Below, in pieces: positions 16,572-27,236 of a stretch of DNA of 62,276 nt (positions within the stretch are counted from its first letter, which is position 1; every line of letters begins with the position of its first letter). The stretch is taken from contig NZ_JABAST010000017.1 in the NCBI RefSeq assembly GCF_016107575.1, forward strand, positions 1 to 62,276, written 5' to 3'. Source of the DNA: Psychrobacter faecalis (GTDB taxonomy: Bacteria; Pseudomonadota; Gammaproteobacteria; Pseudomonadales; Moraxellaceae). The notes under the pieces are model-generated. The model saw only the letters and a list, made by a program, of their open reading frames with translations, was not told the origin of the DNA and did no database searches. Both the position numbers and the translations under genes were made by a program.

Positions 16572-18383
16572 TTAACGCTCATTAATCTGCGTGACCGGTA
16601 CTTGCTCAACATTGGCCTCTTTCGTAGTGGTTTTTTCAGTGACCACGCCTACAGCAGCGTCTGTCTTGCCATCATTATTGACATCGACAACAGCCGTTGG
16701 GTTAAAAGTTGCTTTCTCTATTGGCTGTGCCTGCTTAATTGCTTGCGCTTCTTGTGCAGAAGCCACGCGAGCTGAGCTGGCAGCTTCGATAGCATCGACC
16801 GCTTTGGCTTTATTGCTATTGGCCGGTAGATTGACCAATTGCACTAAGTTTTTATGCGGTACAGGAATGACGGTTGGCACATCAAGATTAGCACCGCCAC
16901 CTAGCACTTGATAAAGCTCGATTTGGCTGATGATTTTTTGTAGCTCTAAGTCCAAGATACCTTGCTGCGTTGAGAATAGCGAACGCTGCGCATCGAGTAC
17001 ATCTAGGTAGTTGGCAATACCCGCTTTAAAGCGCGCATCGGCAATCTGATACGTTTGTTCAAAGTTGTCTTGCAGACGGTACTGCGCGGCCAACTGGTCG
17101 CCCAATGTCGCGCGTGTCGCTAGGACGTCCGATACTTCACGGAAAGCGGTTTGAATAGAGCGCTCGTAGTTTGCCAGCGTCTGTTCGCGCTCAATTTTCG
17201 CCACATCATAATTGGCATCTAAACGGCCCGCATCAAAAATAGGCACGCTAATACTTGGACCAAATGACCAGCCAACCGAACCACTCTTGAATAGGTCATC
17301 CAAACTGCCACTACTCACACCCACGCTACTGGCTAAGCTAATAGATGGGAAGTAAGAGGCTCGCGCTACTTCGATATTGGCACCAGCGGCTTTTAGACTG
17401 TACTCTGCTTCCAATACATCAGGGCGATAGCGCAGCAATTCACTTGGTAAGCCAGCGCTAAATATCTGCTGGCTTGTGATATTGCTAACTGCAGGCGCTG
17501 GAATAAGATTGGTTGGAATGGGTCCACCGACCAAAAACTGCAGCGCATTACGCGATCTTAAAATACTGCTTTGCGCCTGTAAAACGGCAAGTCTGGCATT
17601 CTCTAGTGACGCACTGGCTTGCAAAGACGGCAGTTTAGGGTCAATACCAGCTTCAAAGCGTTTATCAGCGATAAATAGAGACTTCTCACGGCTTTCGACC
17701 GTTGCTTCAGCCAGTTTTAACTGCGCAAGGCTATAGCTCAAATTGGCATAGCTTTGAGCTATATTACTAATCAAGCTGATTTGGGTAGTGTCTTTCGCTG
17801 CCGTAGTCGCTAAGAAGTTCTGTAACGCCTGCTCTTTTAAGCTGGCGATTTTACCCCAAAAATCTAACTCATAGTTGGCCAAGCCAAGATTGACATTATA
17901 TGAGCTGTTAGGGTTTTTATCCGTTCTGTTTTGCGCTTGGCGCGTATAACCACCGCTACCATCAATTCTAGGCAGGTCATTGAGATCGGTAATTTGATAT
18001 TGCGCGCGTGCTTTCTCAATGGCCAAACGCGCACTTTCAAAGTCTTTGTTGTTCTCTAAACCTAACGCAATCAGACCTTTTAAGCGCTCGTCGCTGTAAA
18101 ACTCCTGCCAGCGCTGCCCAGCGATACTGGCCTGATTGGCGCTGCTGACCGTTTCTTTGTCGAACGCGCCATAGGTTTGCTCGATAGGCACGTTTGGTTC
18201 AGCAAGCACAGGGCGCATATCCGCTTTTGGAATGGTATTACAAGCAGCCATGCTCAACGCTAAGGCGGTAAGGCCAATGAGGCGACCGCCATTTTTACGC
18301 AGTACTGCTAGCGCTGGTTGGGCAGTGGTAGCTATAGAGACTACCGCTGCTGAGTTTAAAGTAAAGTTTTTTTGAGCACTCAT
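16572..18383 (-). CDS. RND efflux outer-membrane channel lipoprotein (OprM/NodT family)
   Basis: A 603-residue TolC-like outer-membrane factor of the OprM type, predicted acylated at Cys48 (lipobox MAAC) after a long 47-residue leader. The duplicated outer-membrane-efflux domains run from about residue 65 to 490, with signatures such as [44 protein letters not shown] and [17 protein letters not shown]. About 100 extra residues follow the usual end. They are Ala/Lys/Glu/Val-rich with a Ca-loop-like DVNNDGKTD (567-575); most OprM proteins lack this. The ATG overlaps the stop of the pump gene (ATGA), so the two are translationally coupled. It forms the exit duct of the tripartite pump. Confidence 0.92.
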   Translation of the reverse strand: MSAQKNFTLNSAAVVSIATTAQPALAVLRKNGGRLIGLTALALSMAACNTIPKADMRPVLAEPNVPIEQTYGAFDKETVSSANQASIAGQRWQEFYSDERLKGLIALGLENNKDFESARLAIEKARAQYQITDLNDLPRIDGSGGYTRQAQNRTDKNPNSSYNVNLGLANYELDFWGKIASLKEQALQNFLATTAAKDTTQISLISNIAQSYANLSYSLAQLKLAEATVESREKSLFIADKRFEAGIDPKLPSLQASASLENARLAVLQAQSSILRSRNALQFLVGGPIPTNLIPAPAVSNITSQQIFSAGLPSELLRYRPDVLEAEYSLKAAGANIEVARASYFPSISLASSVGVSSGSLDDLFKSGSVGWSFGPSISVPIFDAGRLDANYDVAKIEREQTLANYERSIQTAFREVSDVLATRATLGDQLAAQYRLQDNFEQTYQIADARFKAGIANYLDVLDAQRSLFSTQQGILDLELQKIISQIELYQVLGGGANLDVPTVIPVPHKNLVQLVNLPANSNKAKAVDAIEAASSARVASAQEAQAIKQAQPIEKATFNPTAVVDVNNDGKTDAAVGVVTEKTTTKEANVEQVPVTQINER

Positions 18384-21300
18384 TGTATATTATCTCCAAA
18401 GCTTGCAGGCTGATAACTATCAGAAGGCATTGGGTCAGAAGGTGTTGGATTTTGCGGACCAGGTGTGCCGTCGTTACCATCATCTCTATCGTTCGGTTTA
18501 TTATTCTCATATTTGTAAGGGAATAAACTACGTACCCAAATAAAGAACATTGGAATAAAGAAGATACCTAAGATAGTTGCGGTGACAACACCACCTACCA
18601 CGCTGGTACCAATGGCGTTTTGACTGCCTGAGCCCGGACCTGTGGCGATGAATAATGGCACAACACCAAGTCCAAACGCAAGTGAGGTCATGATAATTGG
18701 ACGCAGACGTTGACGCGCCGCTATCATAACCGCTTCTTTTAGCGTATTACCTTCTTCTTGATGCTCTTTTGCAAACTCAATAATCAAGATAGCGTTTTTG
18801 GCTGATAGACCAACGACCGTTAGTAGACCAACTTGCAAGTAGATATCGTTATTAAAGCCGCGTAGCCAGGTAAATATCACCGCACCTAGCACCCCAAGCG
18901 GGATGACCAATAGTACAGAGAAGGGGATAGACCAGCTTTCATATAGAGCGGCGAGACATAAGAATACCACCAAGATCGATAGGGCATAAAGCATCGGCGC
19001 TTGGGCACCTGACTTTTGCTCTTCAAGTGACATACCTGTCCACTCGTAGCCGATACCTTCAGGTAGCTTTTGCATCATCGCTTCCATCGAGCTCATCGCC
19101 TCACCCGTACTAAGACCAGGGGCGGCGCTACCTTGGATATTCATTGACGGTAAGCTGTTATAACGGGTCAGACGCGGTGAGCCTGATTGCCATTCACTGC
19201 TTGAGAACGCATCAAATGGAATCATTTCACCGGCATCATTACGTACATACCATTTGCCGATATCATCAGGATTGGTACGACTGCTTGGCTCGCCTTGGAC
19301 AAACACGCGCTTAATACGACCACGGTCAACGAAGTCATTGATATAGCTTGAACCCCAAGCGGTAGAAATCACGCTATTAATATTAGCCAATGACAGTCCA
19401 TAAGCAGCGGCTTGTTCTTGATTGATATTAATTTTTAACTGCGGCGCATCTTCTTGGCCGTTTGGACGCACGCCCGTTACTTGATCGTTTTGCGCAGCCA
19501 TACCGAGCAGCATATTACGTGCTTCGAGTAAGCCTTCATGGCCGACGTTACCTGTATCTTGAATCATCAAATCAAAACCACTGGCATTACCTAGTTCGGT
19601 AATAGCTGGTGGTACAATTGCAAAGACTTGTGCTTCATTTAACTGAGTAAAGAAATAACCCATCGCTCGACCAGCGACCGCTTGCGCGGTATTTTCATCG
19701 CCGCTTCGCTCTGCCCAGTCTGTCAAACGTACGAAAGCCAGACCCATATTTTGACCTTGACCGGCGAAACTGAAGCCTGCCACAGAGAACACAGACGCCA
19801 CGTTGTCTTTTTCTTGGGTTTCATAGTAGTTGGTGACTTTTTCTAGTACCGCTTCCGTTTCATCAAGCGTCGCCCCAGCAGGAAGCTGTACTAAGGTAAA
19901 CATAATACCTTGGTCTTCCTCGGGTAAAAACGAGCCCGGAATACGTAAGAATACCACGGCCATGACGCCGATAATGGCGGCATAACCGATTAAGTATAAC
20001 CACTTAAATTTAAAGCTTTTACCGACAGAACTTTCATACTTACGGCTGACTTTATAAAAAGAGCGGTTAAACCAACCGAAGAAACCTTTTTGCTCTTCAG
20101 TAGATCCTTTCTCGTGGCTCTTACTACGTTTTAGCAAGGTCACACATAGGGCAGGGGTAAAGATAAGCGCCACTAATGCTGACAGTACCATGGCGGTAAT
20201 CAAGGTAATGGAGAACTGACGATAAATGACACCGGTTGAGCCACCAAAGAAGGCCATCGGTACGAAAACGGCCGATAGAATCAAGGCGATACCGACAACG
20301 ATTTTACTAATCTCGCCCATCGATTGTATGGTCGCGTCTTTAATGGAAATATGAGGGTCTTCTTCCAAGATACGCTCAACGTTTTCGACGACCACGATGG
20401 CGTCATCGACCAGTAGACCAATGGACAATACTAAAGCAAACATGGTCAATACGTTGATACTAAAGCCAGCAATATATAAGACGGCAAAAGTACCTAGTAA
20501 TACCACGGGTACAGCAAGCGTTGGAATAATGGTCGCGCGCCAGTTCTGTAAGAAAATGAACATGACGATAAAGACTAAAACAATCGCTTCGATTAGTGTT
20601 TTGACCACTTGCTCAATAGACAAACGTACAAATGGCGTGGTGTCATAAGGGACAACGGTCGTCAGATTTTTTGGGAAGTTCTGTTCAAGCTCCGCCATAC
20701 GAGCGCCAACGGCTTCACGAGTTTCAAGCGCGTTTGCACCACCCGCCAAGGAAATACCGAGACCAGCGGAACTCTGCCCATTATAAAGCGCAGTCACACT
20801 GTAGTTTTCACTGCCGATTTCAACTTTTGCAACGTCACCTAGGCGAACCTTTGCCCCAGAGGTATCGGTTTTTAATAAGATGTTTTTAAATTCTTCAGGG
20901 GTTTGTAAATAGCTTTGCACGGTAACCGTGGCGTTAATAACCTGTCGATCCGTATCTGCAGGCGCTTGTCCTAATTGGCCAGCAGACACCTGCGCGTTTT
21001 GCGCACGTACGGCATTGACCACATCAGCTGGCACCAAGTTATAACTACGTAGCAGCGAAGGATCAAGCCAGATACGCATGGCATAGGCTGAACCAAACAC
21101 CTGCACTTCACCAACACCTTCGACACGGCTGAGCTGGTCAACGACGTTTGAGTTGATATAGTCAGCAATATCGCTGTTATCCATACTGCCGTCTTCAGAG
21201 ATAAACCCTTGTACCATTAAAAAGCTACTAGAGGATTTATTGACGTTGACGCCTTGACGCTGTACGGACTCAGGGAGTGAGCTCATCGCGGCTTGCAGTT

Positions 21301-21628
21301 TGTTCTGTACCTGTACCTGTGCGGTATCAGGATCGGTACCGTTTTCAAAGGTAAGCGTTACAGATGCGCCACCATTTGACGAGCTCGATGATGACATATA
21401 CAACAAGCCATCAAGCCCTTTCATACGTTGTTCGATAATCTGAACCACTGAATCTTCAACGGTCTGCGCGTTCGCACCAGGATAGCTTGCGCTCACCGAA
21501 ATGGTTGGCGGTGCAATGCGTGGATACTGCTCAATCGGTAGGTTAATAACCGATATTACCCCGATGAGCATGACCAAAATAGCCATCACCCAAGCAAAAA
21601 TAGGGCGATCAATAAAAAAACGTGACAT
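18380..21628 (-). CDS. RND multidrug efflux pump, inner-membrane transporter (AcrB/MexB/AdeJ type, HAE1 family)
   Basis: A 1082-residue resistance-nodulation-division pump. The start [20 protein letters not shown] is the standard HAE1 opening. The proton-relay aspartates are in TM4 ([16 protein letters not shown]), and the partner lysine is in TM10 ([13 protein letters not shown]). Two large periplasmic loops and twelve TM segments are present, and the length agrees with AcrB (~1050) plus a hydrophilic Asn/Asp/Pro-rich C-terminal tail. It lies between the adaptor and outer-membrane channel genes in one operon. It exports drugs, dyes or detergents using the proton gradient; substrates cannot be inferred from sequence. 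Confidence 0.96.
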   Translation of the reverse strand: MSRFFIDRPIFAWVMAILVMLIGVISVINLPIEQYPRIAPPTISVSASYPGANAQTVEDSVVQIIEQRMKGLDGLLYMSSSSSSNGGASVTLTFENGTDPDTAQVQVQNKLQAAMSSLPESVQRQGVNVNKSSSSFLMVQGFISEDGSMDNSDIADYINSNVVDQLSRVEGVGEVQVFGSAYAMRIWLDPSLLRSYNLVPADVVNAVRAQNAQVSAGQLGQAPADTDRQVINATVTVQSYLQTPEEFKNILLKTDTSGAKVRLGDVAKVEIGSENYSVTALYNGQSSAGLGISLAGGANALETREAVGARMAELEQNFPKNLTTVVPYDTTPFVRLSIEQVVKTLIEAIVLVFIVMFIFLQNWRATIIPTLAVPVVLLGTFAVLYIAGFSINVLTMFALVLSIGLLVDDAIVVVENVERILEEDPHISIKDATIQSMGEISKIVVGIALILSAVFVPMAFFGGSTGVIYRQFSITLITAMVLSALVALIFTPALCVTLLKRSKSHEKGSTEEQKGFFGWFNRSFYKVSRKYESSVGKSFKFKWLYLIGYAAIIGVMAVVFLRIPGSFLPEEDQGIMFTLVQLPAGATLDETEAVLEKVTNYYETQEKDNVASVFSVAGFSFAGQGQNMGLAFVRLTDWAERSGDENTAQAVAGRAMGYFFTQLNEAQVFAIVPPAITELGNASGFDLMIQDTGNVGHEGLLEARNMLLGMAAQNDQVTGVRPNGQEDAPQLKININQEQAAAYGLSLANINSVISTAWGSSYINDFVDRGRIKRVFVQGEPSSRTNPDDIGKWYVRNDAGEMIPFDAFSSSEWQSGSPRLTRYNSLPSMNIQGSAAPGLSTGEAMSSMEAMMQKLPEGIGYEWTGMSLEEQKSGAQAPMLYALSILVVFLCLAALYESWSIPFSVLLVIPLGVLGAVIFTWLRGFNNDIYLQVGLLTVVGLSAKNAILIIEFAKEHQEEGNTLKEAVMIAARQRLRPIIMTSLAFGLGVVPLFIATGPGSGSQNAIGTSVVGGVVTATILGIFFIPMFFIWVRSLFPYKYENNKPNDRDDGNDGTPGPQNPTPSDPMPSDSYQPASFGDNIQ

Positions 21629-21662
21629 AGTATATTCCTAGTCTTCCTATCTTTGAATGGAA

Positions 21663-23057
21663 TTAGTTAGCGGTAGATTCTGCTGGTTTTTTAGCAGAGG
21701 TATCTTTACTAGCTGGCTTATCCATCGCTTTTGCGGCTTGCTGCGGCGTTTGAGCAGTTGGCGCGCCCGGCTTAGCAGGGGCAGCATTTGGATTTTCTAA
21801 AGGTTTGGCGACGACTTCTTGCTCAGGTTTGACTTTTGAGCCACCGATCACCACCACTTTATCCCCTGCTTTTAAGCCATCAGTGACGACCCATTGATCT
21901 TTGTAGGTGCCATTAATAGTGACAGGACGTACTTGGATTTTGTTATTTTCATCAACGATATAAACTTGTGTTTCGCTTTTCGGTGTCCGCATTACTGCGC
22001 TTTGTGGCACTAAAGCGGCGTTAGTGATGACGCTTTGAGTCAAGCGCGCACTGACATACATACCCGGCAACAAGATATTATTCTTATTAGGGAAGACTGC
22101 ACGTAAGGTCACAGCACCTGTTGATTCATCAACTTTTGCTTCTGATAATGCCAGCTCGCCACGTACCGGATACGTTGAGCCGTCCTCTAATACCAACTCA
22201 ACCGAATTCATACCTGCTTGTGCTTTACCAGCAGAAATTTGCTGGCGTAGTTTCAGCAGCTCAGAGGATGACTGGCTGATATCGACATAGATAGGATCTA
22301 AGCGCGAGATGGTCACTAAAGGATCTGGTTGTCCGGCGCTAACCAAGGTACCAGCAGTAACGCTAGAGCGGTCAGTACGACCTGCGAGCGGCGCTCGTAC
22401 GATAGTACGATTAAGGTCTAGTGTACTGGCTTGTAAGTTTGCTTTTGCCGTTTGGATACCAGCTTTAGCGCTCTCAATACCCGCTTCGGTTTGCCCAATC
22501 GCCGCACGCGCGCTTTCGACTGCTGCTTGCGCCGTACGAACTTGGGTAACCGCTTGGTCGTATTGCTGCTTTGAGATGGCATCAATTTCGATCAAGCCTT
22601 GCAAGCGATTTAAGTCATTTTGTGCTTGCGATAAAGACGCTTGGCGACTGACCAGCTCAGCTTTGGCATTGGCGTTGTTTGCTAACGCCGTCTGATAATT
22701 GGCTTCAGCTTGTTGAATGGCCGCCTGCCCACTGGTGATAGACGTCGCGTAGTTATCGGTATTGATACGGTATAAAGGTTGGTCTTTTTTGACGTTGCTG
22801 CCTTCGCGGAACAACACCTCGTCAATAATTCCGTTTACTTGTGGGCGAACGTCGGCGGTTTGGTAAGCGGCGGTACGACCAGCAAAGGTTTGTACTTGCG
22901 GTACGGTATCTAGAGTGACAGTCTGAACGTTGACGACGGCAGGTGGCATCTGCTGCTGCGCCGCTGCCCCAGCTGCGTCCTCATTTTTATCACAGCCGAC
23001 CAATACAGCGCCAGATAGTACAGATGCTATTACAAGCGCAAGAGTAGAGTGCTTCAT
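21663..23057 (-). CDS. RND efflux periplasmic adaptor lipoprotein (AcrA/MexA type)
   Basis: A ~464-residue membrane fusion protein. MKHSTLALVIASVLSGAVLVGC gives a lipobox LVGC with acyl-Cys22. Family features follow: a lipoyl/barrel-sandwich half (VRPQVNGIIDEVLFREGSNVKKDQPLY), an Ala/Gln-rich helical hairpin, the second lipoyl half (RAPLAGRTDRSSVTAGTLV) and a beta-barrel (PNKNNILLPGMYVSARL). A Pro/Ala/Lys-rich tail ends the protein. I chose the ATG at 23057 over the upstream one at 23084 because GAGGA lies 6 bases before it and the signal peptide then starts correctly. It is first in the operon, behind a MerR-type promoter. Confidence 0.93.
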   Translation of the reverse strand: MKHSTLALVIASVLSGAVLVGCDKNEDAAGAAAQQQMPPAVVNVQTVTLDTVPQVQTFAGRTAAYQTADVRPQVNGIIDEVLFREGSNVKKDQPLYRINTDNYATSITSGQAAIQQAEANYQTALANNANAKAELVSRQASLSQAQNDLNRLQGLIEIDAISKQQYDQAVTQVRTAQAAVESARAAIGQTEAGIESAKAGIQTAKANLQASTLDLNRTIVRAPLAGRTDRSSVTAGTLVSAGQPDPLVTISRLDPIYVDISQSSSELLKLRQQISAGKAQAGMNSVELVLEDGSTYPVRGELALSEAKVDESTGAVTLRAVFPNKNNILLPGMYVSARLTQSVITNAALVPQSAVMRTPKSETQVYIVDENNKIQVRPVTINGTYKDQWVVTDGLKAGDKVVVIGGSKVKPEQEVVAKPLENPNAAPAKPGAPTAQTPQQAAKAMDKPASKDTSAKKPAESTAN

Positions 23058-23238
23058 CAATGTCCTCGGCAATATAAATATCATATAATAATTACAGTTT
23101 AAAAAGTTTATGGATAAATCTTAACGAAGTAAATATGAAACGTAATATGTCTTTACCGCTGTTAGAGTTCATTACTAAATAGATAATATAATAACTAAAC
23201 ACAGAACAATCGGCTAAGCAGATTTAAAGTAATGCATG

Positions 23239-23270
23239 ATTATAAACTATAGGGTATACCCCACAGTCAA
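23239..23270 (-). promoter_or_regulatory. MerR-family-type promoter of the RND efflux operon
   Basis: On the minus strand, -35 TTGACT (plus-strand 23265-23270) and -10 TATAAT (23239-23244) are separated by 20 bases instead of 17. A 22-bp dyad (ACT-N3-GGGTATACCC-N3-AGT, 23246-23267) fills the gap and overlaps the end of the -35. This geometry is the hallmark of promoters twisted open by MerR-family activators (zntA and mer promoters have TTGACT, a 19-20 bp spacer and a dyad in the same place). Transcription would start ~175 bases upstream of the adaptor gene. The regulator is not encoded in the window. Confidence 0.6.
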
Positions 23271-23740
23271 GATGCAAAAAAAACCTTCATCTACCTTGTG
23301 ATAAGCTCATTTCTCAATAAAGATTTAACAACCATTGATAATACAAGCGTAACCATCTAAATACTTCGTAAGATTGGTAATGAATACCGTGCCAAAATAT
23401 TGTTAAATTTTGTTTTTTTAAATACGATTTAAGGATAGTAGCAAGAAAACCATATAAAAATACAGTAGAAAATGGCATGTACAGAAAAACGGTGTTTTAG
23501 CAATACTTAAGTGTGAACGCTAAAATTTCAGGGAAAAATAAGAACAATTGAACGAAGAAAGCGATGGGTAATGAGAAAGCTGCGTGTATAGCAACCTTAT
23601 TTTCTCATTTTATTTATTTTGTTATTATAAAGTACAACTTAACTAGAAATTAAATGGTCACATACTTTTTTTATTGATGCCTAAACATTTTAAGCATCAA
23701 TAATATTTTTAAGCATCTATAATATATAGGCTAGCAATAT
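23271..23740. other. AT-rich spacer between RND promoter and ispB
   Basis: About 470 bases upstream of the RND promoter and downstream of ispB. It is AT-rich with poly-A and poly-T runs. I see no gene, no adjacent regulator gene (TetR or MerR) and no convincing terminator for ispB. Confidence 0.5.
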
Positions 23741-24805
23741 TTACACTAACCGCGCGCTGGCAAGTTCAGTCAGCTGATATAGCCCTTGACGGTAGCGGTT
23801 GTCAGGTAAGCTGCTTAGCGCTTGCTGAGCCAGTTTGGTTTCTTCCAAAGCACGCTTTTTACAGTATTCAAGCGAACCTGACTGACGGACGAGCTCGATA
23901 AGCTGCTCAGCGTTTGGCGTTTTACCCGTTTGCACTGCAAGTCGTAATTGCTTATAGCCTGCTTTATCGCTGTCTTTTAATAATTCAAGCGCCTTGATGG
24001 TTGGCAATGTAGGTTTACCTTCTGCCAAATCATCGCCCAAATTCTTGCCCATCACTTCACTATCGCCACTGTAGTCGAGTACATCATCGACGATTTGAAA
24101 AGCGTTACCGAAGTGTTGACCAAAATCAGCCAATGCTTGCAAGTGCTCGGTTTTATTTTGCAAAATAGCCGCGCCTTGGGTCGCCATCATAAATAAGCGC
24201 GAGGTTTTGCCATCGATAATATTGAGGTAGTCTTGTTCAGTGGCTGCAGGGTTATGCTGATGCTGTAGCTGTAAGACTTCGCCCTCAGCAATATCACAGG
24301 TGCCATCGGAGAAGACCTGCAATAACGGCAAGCTTTGAAAACCAACCAACAGATTAAAAGCGCGAGCAATCAAATAGTCGCCGACCAGCACAGCAGTGGC
24401 GTTGTCCCAAGTGGCATTAGCCGTTGGTTTGCCTCGGCGTTGACCTGACTCATCAATCACATCATCATGTACCAAGGTTGCCGTATGCAGCATCTCAGTA
24501 ATCGCCGCCAGATGCATCGCTTGCTGCGATGGCTCGTCGTTAAACATACGGGCGCACAATAAGGTAATCAGCGGGCGCATACGTTTGCCACCAGCATTGA
24601 TTACATGCTGCGAGACGCTCATTACCAGTTGCACTTTAGAATTCAAACTGCCAAAGACTTGCTTATCCATAATCTCAAAATCGTTAGCAACGATACTTTG
24701 GATATTAGCATAGCTTAGCGTATCAGCAGAGCTTGGCGTACTGGTTAGAACGTTTAATGGCGTGGTCGAGGGTGCGGCGGCGTTCGATAAAGAATTACTG
24801 GTCAT
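23741..24805 (-). CDS. ispB: Octaprenyl diphosphate synthase
   Basis: A 354-residue trans-polyprenyl diphosphate synthase that makes the isoprenoid side chain of ubiquinone from farnesyl diphosphate and isopentenyl diphosphate. Both aspartate-rich motifs are present: LVHDDVIDESGQRRGKP (residues 112-128) and IVDDVLDYSGD (238-248). GGKRMRPLITLL (72-83) supplies the substrate-binding Lys/Arg. A ~30-residue Ser/Thr-rich N-terminal extension precedes the conserved part. It is divergent from rplU-rpmA, the arrangement seen in many gammaproteobacteria, which supports ispB over other prenyl synthases. It acts in the cytosol. Confidence 0.93.
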   Translation of the reverse strand: MTSNSLSNAAAPSTTPLNVLTSTPSSADTLSYANIQSIVANDFEIMDKQVFGSLNSKVQLVMSVSQHVINAGGKRMRPLITLLCARMFNDEPSQQAMHLAAITEMLHTATLVHDDVIDESGQRRGKPTANATWDNATAVLVGDYLIARAFNLLVGFQSLPLLQVFSDGTCDIAEGEVLQLQHQHNPAATEQDYLNIIDGKTSRLFMMATQGAAILQNKTEHLQALADFGQHFGNAFQIVDDVLDYSGDSEVMGKNLGDDLAEGKPTLPTIKALELLKDSDKAGYKQLRLAVQTGKTPNAEQLIELVRQSGSLEYCKKRALEETKLAQQALSSLPDNRYRQGLYQLTELASARLV

Positions 24806-25413
24806 AATAAGTCGTCATACTAATGAAAAATGGGTTTAGATAGCGGTCTATTTATAATAATGCTTGCAGCAAATAATAGTTAGGCTAGCGTTTGACGCAT
24901 AATAGCATAGCTGTTTAGGTCAATGGTTGATTTAAGTATAGCAGAAAGTAAGTTAGGACTTTTAATATAGCGACGTGTTGTCCTTTTGATTTCTATCATT
25001 TTTAAAAGTTAACTGGTTAGATTTTTTTAATGAGCCACTTACATTAGCAATATTTTATTAATAATAGTCGTTAATAAGGTTTATATTTACAAAAAACTGT
25101 AAGTTACTGATTATATAAGCTATAATAGCGGCTGTTGGATTTTAACCCATTCGCGTTTGATATAGTGTATCTACATAGAGCGGTTTATCTTAACATCGGT
25201 AGTCACTACCTTTGCCAGTGAAATCTATCGCTTTTTTAGAGACGTATATCAATCGCTATGATTGTTATTACCACCTTGCAAAAACAAGAGGCGCGGCTTG
25301 CTTTTATGAGTAAAAAGCCGTAAAATCTTGCCTTTAATTTTTCCCTGTCGTGTTCGTTATTGAAGCGTTGATATAATATCAGCCACGGCACACGGGTTAA
25401 ACGGAGTCAGACA
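24806..25413. other. Divergent promoter region between ispB and rplU
   Basis: A 608-base AT-rich spacer that must carry the promoters for ispB (leftward) and rplU (rightward). TATAAT at 25121-25126, within ATAAGCTATAATAGC, is a plausible -10 for rplU, with a weak -35 (TGTAAG) 17 bases upstream. A second TATAAT lies about 40 bases before the rplU start, without a clear -35. No gene is seen. Confidence 0.4.
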
Positions 25414-25725
25414 ATGTACGCAGTAATCAAAACTGGTGGTAAACAGCACCGTGTTGTGGTCGATGAGCTTTTAAAAGTTGAATTACTAAAAGCAGAAAAA
25501 GGCGAAACAATCAAATTTGAAGACGTATTGATGGTTGTTGACGGTGAAACTGTCAAAATCGGTCAGCCTGTCGTTGAAGGCGCTAGCGTAGAAGTTGAAG
25601 TGGTTGAGCATGGTCGCGGCGAAAAAATCCGTATCATCAAGCACAACCGTCGTAAGCATTATCACAAAGAGCAAGGTCACCGCCAATGGTATACCTTGTT
25701 AAAAATCAAAGCCATTAATGCCTAA
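25414..25725 (+). CDS. rplU: 50S ribosomal protein L21
   Basis: 103 residues, starting [14 protein letters not shown] and ending in the conserved [18 protein letters not shown] region. It is the standard length for bacterial L21, which binds 23S rRNA in the large subunit. The ATG has GGAG about 10 bases upstream. It is followed by rpmA at 91 bases, the usual operon. Confidence 0.98.
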   Translation: MYAVIKTGGKQHRVVVDELLKVELLKAEKGETIKFEDVLMVVDGETVKIGQPVVEGASVEVEVVEHGRGEKIRIIKHNRRKHYHKEQGHRQWYTLLKIKAINA

Positions 25726-25816
25726 TTATTCACTTAGCAATTACTGCTAAATAGCGCACTAAATGCTTAAGAGTTGTCGCATTAGCGATAAGTCACATTA
25801 ACAAGGAGATTTTCTC

Positions 25817-26074
25817 ATGGCACATAAAAAAGCTGCCGGTTCGAGCCGTAATGGTCGTGATTCAAACCCAAAAATGCTAGGCGTTAAAATCTTTGGTGGC
25901 CAAGCTATCACAGCTGGTAACATCATCGTACGTCAACGTGGTACAGAATTCCACGCAGGCGAAGGCGTTGGCATGGGTCGTGACCATACTTTATTTGCAC
26001 TAAATGACGGTGTGGTAAAGTTTGCGACCAAAGGTAAATTCAACCGTCGTTATGTTATGGTTGAAAGCGCATAA
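25817..26074 (+). CDS. rpmA: 50S ribosomal protein L27
   Basis: 85 residues: [19 protein letters not shown], then LGVKIFGGQ and [24 protein letters not shown]. All are conserved L27 signatures. The N-terminal tail reaches the peptidyl-transferase centre. AAGGAG precedes the ATG. It is co-transcribed with rplU and ends at a strong terminator. Confidence 0.98.
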   Translation: MAHKKAAGSSRNGRDSNPKMLGVKIFGGQAITAGNIIVRQRGTEFHAGEGVGMGRDHTLFALNDGVVKFATKGKFNRRYVMVESA

Positions 26075-26121
26075 TTGCCCATCTAGGTTATGTAGTTATT
26101 CACTACAATAATTCGATGACT

Positions 26122-26162
26122 AAAAAAGCCCTTATTACCCTTTGGTAGTAAGGGCTTTTTTA
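26122..26162 (+). terminator. Terminator of rplU-rpmA
   Basis: GCCCTTATTACC pairs with GGTAGTAAGGGC (12 bp, one G-T) around a four-base loop, flanked by A6 and T6 tracts. It works as an intrinsic terminator in the plus direction. Confidence 0.88.
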
Positions 26163-26415
26163 TGGCGCTCATTTATACGAAAAGTAAAGAATAAACAGCG
26201 CCATATGCCGTGTAACGCTATCGGTTACAAGCGTGTATGGCAGCGGTAGTAATGATTGCAAATCATGACTAGGCGTGTAATAAAAAAACTGGCACACTGT
26301 CTGCATTGTTTACTGACGTCGATTTTTTGGCGCGAGATAAGCACTTATTGAAAACAAAAAATTTAATTAACACGTATTATTTTTATGCAACTTTGCATTT
26401 GAGAGAGGATTTATA

Positions 26416-27117
26416 ATGACTGTATTAACGAAAAAGCCACTTACTAAAAAGATCACTTTAAAACAAAAATTAATGGGCGGTGCTTTAACGGGCGTATTGA
26501 TGACTGCACTTGGGGTGGCAGCGCCGATGGTAGCATTGACCCAAACAGCAAGCGCTGCTCCTGCGGATAATTTAACGGCTGCTAAACGCTTAAATAAGCT
26601 ACTAAGCAACACCAAAAGCATGTCTGCTAATTTTAGCCAAACCACCAAAGGTGCGAATAGCGGTACTTTTAGTGGCACCATGAGTGTTCAGCGTCCAAAT
26701 AACTTCCGCTGGGAAACCAAATCACCGTCAGAGCAGCTTATTGTAGCGAATGGCAGCTCAATGTGGGTTTATGACAAAGACTTGGAACAAGCGACCAAGC
26801 AAAATGTCGATAGCCAAGTAGGTAACACGCCAGCGTTATTGTTATCAGGTGACCCAAGTAAGATTGATAAAAACTTTAAAATCACCCAACCTTATGCCAA
26901 TAAAAACTACTATGTGCTCTATCCAAAATCAGATAGCGCCAGCTTTAAGAGCTTATCGATGAGCTTTAGTGGTGGCAAACCTGTGATGATGGTGCTGAAT
27001 GATACGCTAGGACAGACCACGACGATTAAGTTTAGCGGTATTAAAATGAACCCAAGTATCAATAGCAGTCAGTTTAAATTCACGCCGCCAAAGGGCGTTG
27101 ATATTATTAATCAATAA
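26416..27117 (+). CDS. lolA: Outer-membrane lipoprotein carrier protein LolA
   Basis: A 233-residue periplasmic chaperone that takes lipoproteins from the LolCDE exporter to LolB at the outer membrane. A long N-terminal signal peptide (basic MTVLTKKPLTKKITLKQK, then a hydrophobic core) probably ends at ASA near residue 42. The mature part shows the LolA pattern: LNKLLSNTKSMSANFSQTT, FSGTMSVQRPNNFRWET, QLIVANGSSMWVYDKDLEQAT. The ATG has AGAGGA 7 bases upstream. It stands alone between two terminators. Confidence 0.92.
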   Translation: MTVLTKKPLTKKITLKQKLMGGALTGVLMTALGVAAPMVALTQTASAAPADNLTAAKRLNKLLSNTKSMSANFSQTTKGANSGTFSGTMSVQRPNNFRWETKSPSEQLIVANGSSMWVYDKDLEQATKQNVDSQVGNTPALLLSGDPSKIDKNFKITQPYANKNYYVLYPKSDSASFKSLSMSFSGGKPVMMVLNDTLGQTTTIKFSGIKMNPSINSSQFKFTPPKGVDIINQ

Positions 27118-27140
27118 TTCTTTTACTGATTAAGCCTATA

Positions 27141-27175
27141 AAAAAAGGACACGCTTATAAAGCCTGTCCTTTTTT
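27141..27175 (+). terminator. Terminator between lolA and scpB
   Basis: AAAAAAGGACA pairs with TGTCCTTTTTT around a 13-base loop that contains a further GC/GC pair. A and T tracts flank the stem, so it can serve both lolA (plus) and scpB (minus). Confidence 0.8.
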
Positions 27176-27236
27176 ATTGCTATAAGTCCAAGATATACAG
27201 ATTTTACTTTAATCAATAGGAAATAACGACTTGGTA

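Noticed and set aside
20609..20889. Overlapping plus-strand frames inside the RND pump gene
   Set aside because: They are antisense to a complete, well-conserved AcrB-type gene and show no independent coding features.
25121..25126. TATAAT as a definite rplU promoter
   Set aside because: The -35 at 17 bases is poor (TGTAAG) and other TATAAT-like sites occur in the AT-rich spacer, so I mention it only inside the spacer entry.
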